Shown here one piece after another: positions 47,544 to 59,130 of a DNA stretch of 64,000 nt (its first letter is position 1; each line of letters begins with the position of its first letter). Source of the stretch: Anthoceros angustus (lineage: Eukaryota; Streptophyta; Anthocerotopsida; Anthocerotales; Anthocerotaceae); assembly GCA_010909165.1 (NCBI GenBank), contig MU008176.1, positions 550,856 to 614,855 of the forward strand, given 5' to 3'. The notes beneath the pieces were generated by a model that had not been told where the DNA came from, ran no database searches, and was given only the letters and a program-made list of their open reading frames with translations. Both the position numbers and the translations under genes were made by a program.

Positions 47544-50275
47544 TCATATTCGTCTTTGGGAATCTGTTGAACCCCGCTCCAATAATTCATTAAGCACCAC
47601 TCGCATTTTGTCCAGCGATATGGGCTTCAACAAGACACGGTCCATCCCCAGGCTCATGCATCTCTCTCTTGTATTGCGGTCGGTGTTAGCAGTGAGTGCA
47701 ACCAGCAGGGGCCTTTCATGCCTGGCAAATTTCTCCTGAATCCGGACAGCAACTTCATAGCCATCCATGTCAGGCATGCAGACATCCAGTAACAGAACTC
47801 GAAAATTCTGACCAGGTTGTGAAATAACTTGAAGGCATTCTTTGCCTGAGCTGACCACAGTAACATCACATCCCAGGCGGATTAGGAGTCCCCTGGTGAC
47901 CATACGGTTGACCCTGAACAGGACAAACAATGCACAAAATCCAGATTACAACAGGCCTCCCACAACAGCTATCCCCTAAAGCTCACTGGTACCACAATAA
48001 GAAATATAAGGTCCATACCCATTGTCGTCTGTCACAAGCACCCTAACTCCACTGAAATCTGTTCTGAGGTGAGCTGGAGGGACAGGAGGCACAATTTTCC
48101 GGTCCAAATCAGTCACCATCTCTGGGAGGGCCAGCTTCACTATAAATGTGACCACCGAACCCTTGGCTAATCCCTCACTCTCAATCCAGATATGCCCATC
48201 CATAAGGTTGACAAATCTGTAAGAAGGCAGCAAGACAGATGGGTAAGACTATACATAATCAGAACAGCAATTGACAGCAAATAGCATGTCTACATGACCC
48301 TCCAACACTAACCGTTTACAAATTGCCAATCCCAATCCAGTTCCACCATAGTTCCTCGTAGTTGTGGAGTCCGCTTGCACAAACTTGTTAAATAGTTTGG
48401 GGATATCTTGGGCACTGAGCCCTAAGCCTGTATCCCGTACCTGTGAGAGATTTCAAGGCCTTGGTCAAAATCAAAGCACAAGGACAGGACGTAGAGAACT
48501 GTGTCACAACAGACAGATGCACCAAAAGGCTTCTCGGCCAGAGTCCATACCTGTACCCTAATGTAGCAGTGGTGATCACCTTGTACTGGCCGAAACTCAG
48601 GAAACCGAGGGTCCCTGACATAGTCAGGACGTTCTAGGCAAACAGTGACAGTCACACTGCCTTCCTTTGTAAATTTCACAGCGTTGCCAACCACATTTAG
48701 AGCGGTCTGCATCAGTCTCTTGTCATCACCAACTGCAAACTCTGGAAGTTCTGTTGCTAGACTCAAGGAGACTGTAAGCTTCTTCACGGAAGCAATTGGT
48801 TTTACCAAATTTAGCACCTGGAGCACAGTGCTACTATCAGTCTCAATGAAGGCTTCAGATCATGAAAGTGAAGTGCGGATAGCGCGAAGTCATACACACC
48901 TCTCTGAAAACAGCTGGAAGGTTGAAAGTTCGTGAATCAAGCTCAAGACTCCCATCTTCCAAGCGAGAAAGGTCCAAGACGTCATTGATAAGAGTAGCCA
49001 ACAAGTTGCTGCTCTTCAACACAGTCTCCACCATTGACCTCTGCTCAGGAGTTAGCTCTGTCTCTTGCAGCAGTGATGAGAGAGCAATAATAGCATGCAT
49101 TGGAGTTCTCATTTCATGATTCATCACTGCCAGAAAGTCATTGCGAGCACGTATGGCTGTCTCTGCTTCCCTTCGAGCCATATCAAGAGCAACATTCTGC
49201 TCCATAAGAAGATCTCGAGCCTTCAAGGACTCTTCAAGAATAGCAGCATGTGAGAGGGCTACCGCCACCTACACAAACAAAAATACAGTGATTTGTGAGC
49301 TCCAGAAGCAAGCTGCAATAGATCATATCAACGAAACACCAGAGAGAACAAGAGAAGGATAACTACCTGATCAGCTACGACTTCAACCAACTCCAACTCA
49401 TGTACATGCCACCTCCGTGCACTATCAGAAGGCAACATGAGCACCATGAGCGCAAAAGGACGCTTTGCTGTGTCCGGCCAGTCGCCAATGTGAAAGTTTG
49501 TAAGGTGCAACAAGGGCACCCGGACAGCGACAACATCTCCTGTCATATACTTTCCAGCTCTCGGCCTGGTGATTGCAACAGGACTGTTGGGGGAGATGAC
49601 AACTGCTCGATTGCTGCTAAAGACCTGCTTGATAGTGGGATGCTGGATGGGAACTGTAAGTGCCAGTGGGCTGGGTTGCCGTAAGGTGTGGGAAAGCTGT
49701 AAATCCATACCGTTCCGAACTGGCATCCACAACGTACACTCTTCCAGAGCTAGAGTCTTGCCAAGCTCCACAAGCGTGGTATTTAAGATGGTATTCTTGT
49801 CCAACGTGCTCCGGATCTCATGAGTAAGCATCCGCACATGCCGCCCTGTCTCTTCCTGCGTCCTGATAAGTCCCATCTCCCTATCCAGCTCCGCAGCCTT
49901 ATTCTTTAGAAACAACTCCCTCGTCTTCACACTGAGCAGATCAGGGATAATGTGAACCAACATGAGGGCAGTGGCACATGACACCAACGCAGTAAGGACC
50001 TTCGCCGTGGTCATGACCTGCGCCACTGTCCGGGAGTGACTGGTGAAAGTCCATAAGCTAATCAAGTGCGTGGCACCACATAACACGATGAAAGCCCCGA
50101 ACTGCACCAACACCCATCGGTAGGGAAACACAGCAGACTTCTTCACGAAATATATCAGCTCCAATGGGATGGAGAAATAGGCCAGGGCAATGAAGAAGTC
50201 CGAAATGTACTGGTATCTCATCAACAGGTCATCCGAGGGCCACAGCGGTTCCACACAGTTGCAGTGGATGTCCAT
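47544..50275 (-). CDS. ETR1: Ethylene receptor, subfamily I, ETR1 type with receiver domain, six coding exons
   Basis: An ER-membrane ethylene receptor that signals through CTR1-type kinases. Coding exons: 50275-49367, 49268-48900, 48817-48551, 48440-48313, 48216-48019, 47913-47544. Introns are GT-AG and 82-110 bp. The total is 2,241 nt, or 746 aa (Arabidopsis ETR1 has 738). The start is placed at 50275 because [18 protein letters not shown] aligns with the usual N-terminus, including the two disulphide Cys residues. Three membrane helices follow, with the copper-binding Cys in [14 protein letters not shown] domain comes next, then a histidine kinase with phospho-His in [11 protein letters not shown] box [11 protein letters not shown]1 DTGLGL and G2 GGTGLGLA. 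The receiver has its phospho-Asp in [12 protein letters not shown]. All histidine-kinase motifs look intact, as expected for subfamily I. Confidence 0.95.
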
Positions 50276-50368
50276 GGTGCCCGAGCAGATGGCAGCAGCG
50301 GCTGCCGTCAGGGACCCGGCTCGCCTCAATCCAACCCCCACACCGGCGCAGGAACCCGTCAGGGTTCG

Positions 50369-50491
50369 CTGGAAGTCTGCATCCCGCGGACACTGTAGGC
50401 AGCTCACATCCCCAGCTGCTTGGAGCCGTCGCTGACGCAAGCCATAGGGTCCTGCGGAGCCATGCTCAGGAGAGTAGATCTGTGGGCTTAC
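50369..50491 (-). other. Probable 5' UTR intron of the ethylene receptor gene
   Basis: On the minus strand TGCGGTCAG is followed by GTAAGCCC, a strong donor. CAGACTTCCAG then CGAACC gives an acceptor 123 bp later, a size like the other introns. Splicing here removes the middle of the open stretch above the chosen start. This explains why the frame from 50524 need not be coding. Confidence 0.5.
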
Positions 50492-51063
50492 CTGACCGCA
50501 AGAGCCTGAGCTGGAATCCGGCACAAGGACAGAATGTCAGATCTGCCCTTGTGCCGGAAGAAGCGTTTCCATCCAGGACAAGGGCATAGCCCACGGTTGA
50601 GAATACAGTCTTAAGCATTCAAGGTCGCGCCAGACAAAGTGAAGCAGCCCATTTTCAGGCGGGATGCTGTAGCTACGCCAACTCTGCCTCCCGTGTTGCA
50701 GAGAGGCCACACTGTGCGTAGGGCTTCAGCTCGCTCTTTCGCTCGGTTGGTACTAGCTCGTTTAGCCTAGTGCGCGACCACACACGCCAGGCTGACCAAT
50801 CAATTTATCGCTACATTTTCACATTTTCCCATGCTGCCTTAATCAAATAAAGAGCTCACTCCCTCTTGAGTGTGACTTCACCAATGAGATGAATGCGCCT
50901 TCTTTTACCTCCCACCCCTGTGCCGTCGCCACGGAGCCGCTGCACATCATACGCATCCACTAGGGGGCTCAAACATGTTCTGCCGAACCTCTGAAACGTA
51001 GCGGGCGTTTTCGCATTTGAGAGGAAACGGGTCATCATATAAGGGAAGATTTTGGAGAGCAAG
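50492..51063. other. Upstream region of the ethylene receptor
   Basis: Presumed leader and promoter. I see no long ORF and no clear TATA box. Confidence 0.35.
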
Positions 51064-51198
51064 AGTATGTTTGAGGGCCCTATGTTATCCTCATAACGAC
51101 ATGTTTTGAAAGAGGTCTCAAACTTTAAGAAGTATGTTTGAGGGCCTCTATGTTCTCCTCAGAACGACATTTTTTGAAAGAGGGGTCTCAAACTTGAA
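51064..51198 (+). repeat. 67-bp tandem duplication
   Basis: Two copies starting AGTATGTTTGAGGGCC (51064 and 51131) and each containing GAAAGAGG then TCTCAAACTT. They differ at a few bases. Confidence 0.8.
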
Positions 51199-51624
51199 GG
51201 GACTTACCACCTAGAGTCCAAATACCCATTTCCCTCCACATTCAATGACAAGCCCGCTTGCCCTTTCATATCCCAGACCATGACATTCTCGTAGCAACAA
51301 GTAGTTTCAAAATGGGTGATCACATGGGCCAGTCCCCCTTGGCTTGGTGCCCCCTTGAGGATTGTTCCCCTTCGTTCCGGGATAAATGGAATCCCCATCT
51401 CTCTTTCTTACATGAAGTCTCATTTCCTTCTTCCAAGGGGGCACTAGGAGTTGCGTGGGAGTTCTCTGGAGAACGCTGCCACTTGTATATCAACACAAAC
51501 AGCACATTCCCGCTCACCCTCATCCTCCACATTGTTTCCCCCCTCTTCCGCTCCTCCGAAAGACTTCTCTGCATCCTCTTCATTCTTTGTCTCTCCCTAC
51601 TTAGAGTTCATACCCTCCTACAGT

Positions 51625-52299
51625 ATGCCTTCTCCTATTTTTGCAAGGCGTCTCATGGCTCCTCATCCTACCCCTCTACCACAAAATGTTGTCCCCTCTT
51701 CTCGTGCTCTTGTGTTGACTTGCAGCTCACAGCCAACCATGCCTACACAACTGGCAGTCAGTTCACCACAAATTGCATTGAGCTCAAAACGTGTACACAA
51801 AGGCACTGGCCTAGGCTTATGGACTAATCTGACAAGGGAAGATTATACCATGATCTATGATTATTTAGAACAGCCAAATCAATTTGCAGCTCTATTCCGG
51901 TCATCGAAGAGGACGAAAATTGCAAGTAAGAACTAGTCTAAAAAGTCAGCATATGCAGCAATGGCCACTACTCTAGGGGAATACGGGTTTACCAATATTG
52001 AAGGATGTAAGCTGCAAAAGAGGGTGGAGCACTAGGTACAAAAGTACAAGAAGGTTGCACACTTCCTCAAGGAGACATGACAGAGTTTAACGAAAGAGGA
52101 GTGTAGAGCAGGTTTATCCCTTGAGGAGAAATTGAAGGGCATGTGCCCGTATTTCGACGAGATGCAAGCGATTTTTAGTGAAAGGCCGAATATGAGTTCA
52201 CTGGACAATTTTGAAATTGGACTCCCATCGTTGGATTCTCATGTTCCTTTCAATGACTCTCACGTGCCTTTCAATAAATTTTCAGGTGCCTTTCAATGA
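51625..52299 (+). pseudogene. Myb/SANT-like transposon-associated ORF with three in-frame stops
   Basis: A single frame runs for 225 codons, interrupted only by stops at 51934, 52033 and 52078. It reads LGLWTNLTREDYTMIYDYL, AYAAMATTLGEYGF, KLQKRVEHY-like sequence up to a stop, VQKYKKVAHFLKET, LTKEECRAGLSLEEKLKG and MCPYFDEMQAIFSERPN. The pattern matches the Myb/SANT-like or trihelix-like ORF that often accompanies plant DNA transposons. The closing CPYF-x-x-MxAIF-x-x-RPN block is characteristic. No frameshifts have accumulated, so inactivation looks recent or occurred by substitution only. Confidence 0.65.
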
Positions 52300-52469
52300 T
52301 CCCATAGAGCATGTACTAGAGAATATTCATGCATATGTTTTTAAAAACGGTGAGATCATGCCAACCGAAGCTCCGTGAACATCCATCTTACGAAAACAAT
52401 CCACGCAATTTCCTGTCACTCCGCCACTCTATCCTACCTCTCCAGGTCCCCCTCTACCCAATGCAGGAG

Positions 52470-53120
52470 GACTACTAGGAAACGAGGTGTTTTACAACGG
52501 AAATTACAATGGCCATTACTACGTCTTTACTACAGTAGTAGTAAAAACTCCCGTAGTAAACATACCTTAGTAATATCTAAGTAAATAAAATAATGAATAT
52601 ACGATAGCTATATCATGTATGGTCTACGATATTATCTATGGTATACTCATACGGTATACGCATGAACTAATTATTCCGTACACTGGTCCACCTTCACAAT
52701 GGAGCCCCTTTACAGCGGACATTACTATGATGCACTTACAATGCATTTTATTACTTCAATAACCTTGGTTAATATACTAGAGTCAAGTAATCAAGGTTAC
52801 TTGACTCCAGTTTATTAACTCGGGTTAAGTAACTGGTTTTTGATAACCACATGTACTAACCTGAGTTACGTAACCACGGTTAAGCTAACTCAATGACCGT
52901 TGAAGGTGTGAAGCCTTTACAACAGACCCTATTGTAAAGGGTTCGTCGAACCCCTTGCAACATGCCCTATTGTAAATGAACCATGTTGTAAAGGGTTCGT
53001 TGTAGAGGTATGAACCCTTTATAACGAACCATGTTGTAAATGAACCTCGTCGTAAAGTATCGGGTTTAGAAATAGGAGTCCGTTGTGAACCAGTTTGTTG
53101 TAAAGTCTAAAGAGGTCTGT
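52470..53120 (+). mobile_element. CACTA-like terminus and subterminal repeats (decayed)
   Basis: At 52470 the sequence gACTACTAGGAAACGAG resembles the CACTACTAGGAAAC end found at 55566 and 56503, with C changed to G. It is followed by GTTTTACAACGG and, to about 53.1 kb, many TTTACAA or TTGTAAA words on both strands. That is the mixed-orientation subterminal array typical of CACTA elements. The right end cannot be located. Confidence 0.5.
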
Positions 53121-53516
53121 TGTAAGAAACCCACTAATGCCATATTGGCAGAGCCAATTGTAACTTACATCCCCGTCATTCTGTAGTAGACTAGTTTGAC
53201 ACATACGGCCTCCACCTGACAACAGCTTAGCCAGCACTCCTGCACAAAAGTTCAACCGCAGGAAGACAACCCACATAACGAGATGAGCTCAAAAATTGTT
53301 AATGAAGGCCACAAGAATTTTGGGTGGGAGTAAGATCCTCATAACTTGAACTCTAGAGCCTCATAACCTAAACTACTCTGAGACTTTTTTAGCCTTTTTT
53401 GCAACTGTTTGGGGAAGAAGTTGCTCCATCATGAAGCCTTCATCCCGGACCCTCTTCTTCAAAATGGCCTCCATTACCTGTTCATCACACTCTCCACTCT
53501 CATATCCTGCTTCATG

Positions 53517-54045
53517 CTATAGGTTCCATACATCAATTGCCTTATCCATGTTCCCTTCAGAATCCACTTGAGGACCCAAAGCTGGAATCGTAGTTTCAGA
53601 CTCTTTCCCATACGCTCTAAGCTTGTTCAGCCAATTTCCATGCTTGGATCCCATAGCCTTGATCTCCTCAAATGTTGCCTGCCTATCAAACTTGGCCTTT
53701 ATCCTGTCCATAAACTGCTTTGGACCTGCAAACCCAAAGCATCAATAAGGCTTAGTAGCAACATTTTTTCCCCTCAGTACCACAGCGAGCTTTTGTTGGA
53801 CTGGGTTCAACAACACCATCCAACTTCTCTTTCTCCTGCTTTAGAAGGACATCCCAATACTCCTTCTTCAGGCTTTGGGGCACGTACTTGTCACTTGTCT
53901 TCTTCCCAGTCAAGAAGTGCCTCACCTCCTTCCTCAAGTTATCCCTCCAGTGCCTCAACCTGGGAGCCAATAATTGTGCTACAACACATTGAAAGGTCAA
54001 TGGCCCAGACATTGATAGCCTTATGGTGCTTTCAATTAGAAGCAC
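53517..54045 (-). pseudogene. Possible plant En/Spm accessory transposase (Ptta-like) fragments
   Basis: Two adjacent minus-strand frames carry LRHWRDNLRKEVRHFLTGK with SLKKEYWDVLL (54045-53752) and FDRQATFEEIKAMGSKHGN (53711-53517). The order (WR-x-x-L-rich helix, KxxW block, GSK/H segment) resembles the Ptta/TNP1-like proteins of plant CACTA elements. Similarity is weak, and a short intron or a frameshift lies between the parts. Confidence 0.35.
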
Positions 54046-54716
54046 ATCCTACATTAGAGTGCTCCCAAAAATTAGACAGCAGTGGGTTGCACATATGACG
54101 AATAGTGAAGTGCACCCTGCCTTTCAGTGGAAACCATGAAGCCGAGTCCCGTAGTATAAAATCTGTACAGCAAATAAAACCCCTCCAAATCCACATCCAA
54201 ACATGCTACGAGAATATGAATATGGAACCCAGCATTAGTATCAGTGTGGCGATGCTCCACCAAATCGCCAATTGCAATTTCATTTTCAAGGCATTCAACT
54301 CTTTGGTTAGCAACCCCCTTAACCAGTGTAGGCAAAGATATCCTTGTTACTATTTGCTGTAGACGATTCAGCAATTGCCTCAAGCTAATGCATGTCCCGA
54401 GCTTTAGCATGTCCCTCCAATACTCGAGCTGAATCTTCTCTAGGGAAGCTATCTGGTACAATGATGTCAAAAGGAAAGCAGTTTGAAGGCTTGACGTTGG
54501 AGTCAAGTTCCATTACATCTGCATACAACTATTTGTGGTTTTTTGATAGTGTGAGCCGGTCATTTGGTCTGCCGAAGTTTTGGAGGTCTTTGAGGTCTTG
54601 CGCGGCTCCACACCCTTCAACCCGTGCATGAATACACCTCCCGTACTTGCCAAAATTTGAAGGCACATCCACGGGGTGGTAGGGGCGTCTATTCTCGTTA
54701 TCCTCATTTGCTAAGG

Positions 54717-55280
54717 TCACGCCCTTGCACGCCGAGCCAGCAGATGCATCATCATTTGACCTTGGCACATCAGCGGCTGCTTTTGCCCTAGTTTTAGGGC
54801 CCTTGAGGAGGCTTGAGCCTGTGACCCACGGACTTTGCGTTTTTGTGTACCCTTTGCTGAGCTCGGCCCCCTTGCAAGTCCATCAACCCCAGCATCTTTA
54901 ATAACGTAGGCTCGCCTGCCTGGTTTTTTCCCGCCTCTTCCTCGTTCTGTACCCTTGGTTGAAACCAGTGTAGGCATTGTGCCACGCCCGTTAAAAGCCT
55001 CCTCGCCGGCATTGAGCTCACAGTCCTCCTCGAACTTGGAATTTTCCCTTGTTTTTTTCACCTGCTGCCATTTGCCCTTCAGGGTTTGCAACGTCGCACC
55101 AAGCATATGTGCAGCAACCTCCATGTTCCTATTAAGGACAACCATCGCTGGGTCCACCCCAGAATTTCCCTCCAGCGTTGCCTCCACGGCAGCATCACCG
55201 GCGTTGAAAGCCATCGTCGCCAAGCGACGAGTCTCCATGTCGGACTCTGCTCGCAGCTCAAACTTCTTCGTTTTGGGCAT
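54717..55280 (-). CDS. Uncharacterised basic protein, transposon-associated (187 aa)
   Basis: An intact ORF with a charged N-terminus (MPKTKKFELRAESDMETRR), a predicted helical centre (HMLGATLQTLKGKWQQVKKT) and a long Lys/Arg/Gly-rich C-terminal half (RGRGGKKPGRRAYV, GTQKRKVRGSQ). That half may bind nucleic acid. I do not recognise the family. A damaged second copy lies in the tandem duplicate at 55.7-56.2 kb. It sits among CACTA debris, upstream of the Ptta-like fragments on the same strand, so it is probably the N-terminal part of an element gene. Confidence 0.4.
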   Translation of the reverse strand: MPKTKKFELRAESDMETRRLATMAFNAGDAAVEATLEGNSGVDPAMVVLNRNMEVAAHMLGATLQTLKGKWQQVKKTRENSKFEEDCELNAGEEAFNGRGTMPTLVSTKGTERGRGGKKPGRRAYVIKDAGVDGLARGPSSAKGTQKRKVRGSQAQASSRALKLGQKQPLMCQGQMMMHLLARRARA

Positions 55281-55565
55281 CTGGACAAAAAGTTAGTTGT
55301 CATTAACAAGAGCGGTGGAAGGAAGTACAAGCTCTAGCACACACAACAGAGCTGTCTGTAATGCAATGCTCTGGTCACAGACATAGTCTACAAGGAGAGC
55401 ATACCTTGTCTCTAAACTCGGCTCTGTCCTCATCAGCTGATGTGTCCTCCTTTCCCGGGCCCGAACTGTGCGGTAAGTGGCTTACAGTTGTAAAGTTCTT
55501 AGTGTGGCCACCTACGTGAGATGGAAAGAGCGGGCGAGAGCATGCGAGCTCGAATCGCCGTGTAC

Positions 55566-55582
55566 CACTACTAGGAAACTCA
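55566..55582 (+). repeat. CACTA-type terminus (duplicate)
   Basis: CACTACTAGGAAACTCA, preceded by GTAC. It is the same as at 56503 because it lies inside the tandem duplication. Confidence 0.7.
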
Positions 55583-56502
55583 AGACTTTACTACCCCTTC
55601 AACCTGCATGAATACACCTCCGTGCTTGCCAAAATTTGAAGGCACATCCACGGGGGGTGGTAGGCGTCTATTCGTTATCCTCATTTGCTAAGGTCACGCC
55701 CTTGCCCGACGGCAGATGCATCATCATTTGACCTTGGCACATCGGGGTTGCTTTGCCCTAGTTTTAGGGCCCTTGAGGAGGCTTGAGCCTGTGACCCACG
55801 GACTTTGCGTTTTTGTGTACCCTTTGAGCTGTTGCAAGTCCATCAAGATCTTTAATAACGTAGGCTACTTTTGCTGGTTTTTCCGCCTCTTCCGTTACAT
55901 GACCCAGTTTGGGTGTGGGCATTGTGCCACGCCGTTAAAAGCCTCCTCGCCGGCATTGAGCTCACGGTCCTCCTCGAACTTGGAATTTTCCCTTGTTTTT
56001 TCACTGCCATTTGCCCTTGAGGGGTTTGCAACGTCGCACCAAGCATATGCAACCTCCATGTTCCTATTAAGGACAACCATGTGGGTCCACCCGAATTTTC
56101 CCTCAGCGTTGCCTCACGGCGGCATCACCGGCGTTGTCGCCGTGCATGGCGGCGAGTCTCCATGTCGGACTACGCTGCGCTGCTCAAACTTCTTCGTTTG
56201 GGCATCCGGACAAAAGTTAGTTGTCATTAACAAGAGCGGTGGAAGGAAGTACAAGCTCTAGCACACACACCAGCGTACATGTGCAATGCTACTCGTCAGA
56301 CATAGTCTACAAGGAGAGCATACCTTGTCTCTAAACTCGGCTCTGTCCTCATCAGCTGATGTGTCCTCCTTTCCCGGGCCCGAACTGTGCGGTAAGTGGC
56401 TTACAGTTGTAAAGTTCGCTGTTAGTGCATAGACGCCGTCACCGCTACGTGAGATGGAAAGAGCGAGAACTGAGAGCATGCGTAGCTCGAACTGCCGTGT
56501 AC

Positions 56503-57350
56503 CACTACTAGGAAACTCAGCACTTTACTACCCCTTCAAATCTAGAGAGAGGGGAATTTTAGATGACTGTTCGTTTTACAACGGAGCTTTTCAACCCATG
56601 TATTATTTTCGTATAGATTTTAACACTTTTACAACATGGGTTTAGGGTTTTAACAACGTGCCGTATTTTTTATGGGCTTTTGATGACGTGGCTCTCTTTA
56701 CGTGCATTTACAACATGGGTTTGCAAGATTACTACAGACTACTATTTTCAACTTGTGTTTTTAGGGTGGTTTACAACGCCCTAAACTACATTTACAATAC
56801 GGTGTTTGTTTACAACGATGACCTTTATTTTACTACAATACTTTTACAACAGGGAATACGCATTTTACAACGGAGCATCTTTTACAACAGTGTCTACTAT
56901 TTTACATCGGTTCTTTTACAATATGGAATACGCCTTTTACAACGGAGCGTCTTTTACAACAATGTTTGCTATTTTACAACGGTTCTTTTACAACAGGGAA
57001 TATGCCTTTTACAATGGAGCGTCTTTTACAACAATGCCCGGTATTTTACATTACTTCTTTGACAACGCCCAAAACTACATCTACAACACGGGCTTTGTTT
57101 ACAACGATGACCTTTGTTTTATTACAACACTTTTACATTAGGGACTACGCCTTTTACAACGGAGCATATTTTACAACAATGTCTGGTGTTTTACAATGGT
57201 TCTTCTACAACAGAGATTACGCTTTCTACAATGGGGTGCCTTTTACAACAATGCCCGTTGGTTTACATCAGTTCTTTTACAACAGCCAATACCCTTTTTA
57301 CAACGAGACGTCTATTACAACAATGGGTGGAATTTTATAACAAGGTGATT
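56503..57350 (+). mobile_element. CACTA terminus with dense TTTTACAAC subterminal array
   Basis: CACTACTAGGAAACTCAGC begins at 56503. From about 56,570 to 57,350 the word TTTTACAAC (or TTTACAAC) recurs every 15-40 bp, well over fifteen times and mostly in one orientation. Terminal CACTA plus subterminal repetition is the structural mark of En/Spm elements. The TNP2-type coding remnant follows to the right in opposite orientation. The open frames in this array (for example 56658-57062) encode only FYN/TTM-rich repeats and are artefacts. Confidence 0.7.
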
Positions 57351-57519
57351 TACAACACACAAATCCATATTAACAATATAATTTAGGTTTTTTCTTAATA
57401 TTTTAAACTATCCGTTGTTACTTCCATCGTAAATGCTTATTGTTTTTAGAACATAATTTAGGGTTTTTCATAACATCTTAAACTATCCGTTGTTTCTTTC
57501 GTCGTAAATGCTTGTTGTT

Positions 57520-59130
57520 TTAACATGCCACATCCGTTTGCCAACTATGGCCATTATAATACTTTATTATTTTGAATGACTGTTCTAATTTGTGACCATT
57601 CACTACTCCATATATATCTAGCCCATATTCATTCAAAACATTGTCTGATCGAATGGCACCTCGAACTTCATTTAGTAGCCAATCCACAAAAGACAAGTTC
57701 GTACGGACTCCTTCATTCTCCACTTCTCAGTAAAGCGAGTTTTCCAACATCGCTTTTGTTATTCGCTTGCGCCTCGTTAGGGTTATAAATTCACCATTCC
57801 CTTGCAACACCGACCACATTGTTCTTCATGGCCACCACGGCTGTCCACGGCAGGCCTTCATTTAGTTTACCTATATTACGCACAAAATACATAGACTCTT
57901 GTGCGAGGTATCCTCTTGCCATGCTTCCTTGGCCCTTTGCCGTACAAACCCCTTCAAAACTTTCATATGCCTTTCTAGGAAATACATCCATCGATACCTT
58001 GTAGGGCATAATTCTACCTCGTGAACTAGGTGTACCACAACATGGACGGCTAGATAAAAAGAAGTGGGAACTCTCGCTCGATGATGCACATTACTCATGC
58101 AAAACACCTTCATTCTTTGGGATCTCGACACTTTGATTTCTTTAGAACATATCCACCTAAATAGGGTCCCAAGACCACAAATAGCCTCATGTACATGTGA
58201 GACTAAACCTTTAGTACCAAAGGCCATAAATCGATTAACATTTATAATCACTCGAACTTCATTTAGTAGCCAATCCACAAAAGACAAGTTCGTCACGGAC
58301 TCCTTCATTGCCTCTCTTCTCCTAAACAGTTTTCCAACATCGCGTTATCGCTTGCGCCTACTTGTTGTTATAAATTCACCATTCCCTTGCAACGACCACA
58401 TTGTTCTTCATACCCACATATATACGTCATGTCTTCATTTAGTTTACCTATATATTACGCACAAAATACATAGACTCTTGTGCGAGGTATCCTCTTGCCA
58501 TGCTTCCTTTGGCCCTTTGCCGCATAAACCCCTTCAAAACTTTCATATGCCTTTCTAGGAAATACATCCATCGATACCAGAATAATTCTACCTCGTGAAC
58601 TAGGTGTACCACAACATGGACGGCTAGATAAAAAGAAGTGGGAACTCTCGCTCGATGATGCACATTACTCACACCTTCATTCTTTGGGATCTCGACACTT
58701 TGATTTCTTTAGAACATATCCACCTAAATAGGGTCCCAAGACCACAAATAGCCTCATGTCACGATGTAGACTAAACCTTTTAGTACCAAAGGCCAGCTTA
58801 ACGATTTATGATGATCATGTGACTTCAACCGATATATTATCCCCATAGTCTTTGAAAAGCACCGCTCAAATTAGAACCATAACTAAGGGGTGTCAATCTT
58901 TTAATACGCTCTCAATTCTTCCTCCGCTTGTTTAAGGCTTTTCTTAGTCCGTACCCTAAAACCAGGCGCGGGAGCTATACCATTGTGTTCCATCCGGATC
59001 TTCATGCACCCACCAACTTTGAACCCTTCGTATTAGTCTCTTCTAGATCTTGACGACTACCAATGGTTTCACTGGTCCAAACATGCTTTAAAATTTGCTC
59101 GCTCACGTTTTCCCAATGTGCATAGGGTCC
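57520..59130 (-). pseudogene. CACTA transposase TNP2-type with DUF4218, fragmented
   Basis: The reading is leftward. At 59130-59000 it gives DPMHIGKNVSEQILKHVW then TIGSRQDLEETNTKG, the conserved end of the TNP2 transposase domain. Next comes DUF4218: AICGLGTLFRWICSKEIK, VPTSFYLAVHVVVHLVHEVE, RWMYFLERHMKVLKGF and MARGYLAQESMYFV. TNP2 is the catalytic DDE transposase of En/Spm elements; DUF4218 is its usual C-terminal companion. The DUF4218 part exists twice (57.66-58.25 and 58.25-58.80 kb), with frameshifts in both, so the gene is dead. Confidence 0.85.
57663..58800. repeat. Tandem duplication of the DUF4218 region (period 591 bp)
   Basis: GAACTTCATTTAGTAGCCAA occurs at 57663 and 58254. Both copies proceed through the same ~590-bp sequence. 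The second copy is shorter by several small deletions. Confidence 0.85.

Larger units (their letters stand above)
54607..56545. repeat. Tandem duplication (about 0.99 and 0.95 kb) that includes a CACTA terminus
   Basis: Copy 1 (about 54607-55594) and copy 2 (about 55595-56545) share order throughout, from the ATGAATACACCTCC start past GCTGATGTGTCCTCC to CACTACTAGGAAACTCA. The word ACCCCTTCAA (or close variants) stands at both outer ends and at the junction, suggesting microhomology. Copy 2 has many short deletions relative to copy 1, which break the 187-aa ORF. Confidence 0.85.

Noticed and set aside
50276-50524. Ethylene receptor start at 50524
   Set aside because: The conserved subfamily-I N-terminus begins at 50275. 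The upstream stretch is not conserved and contains a likely intron.
56658-57386. FYN/TTM-rich open frames
   Set aside because: They are translations of the TTTTACAAC subterminal array, not genes.
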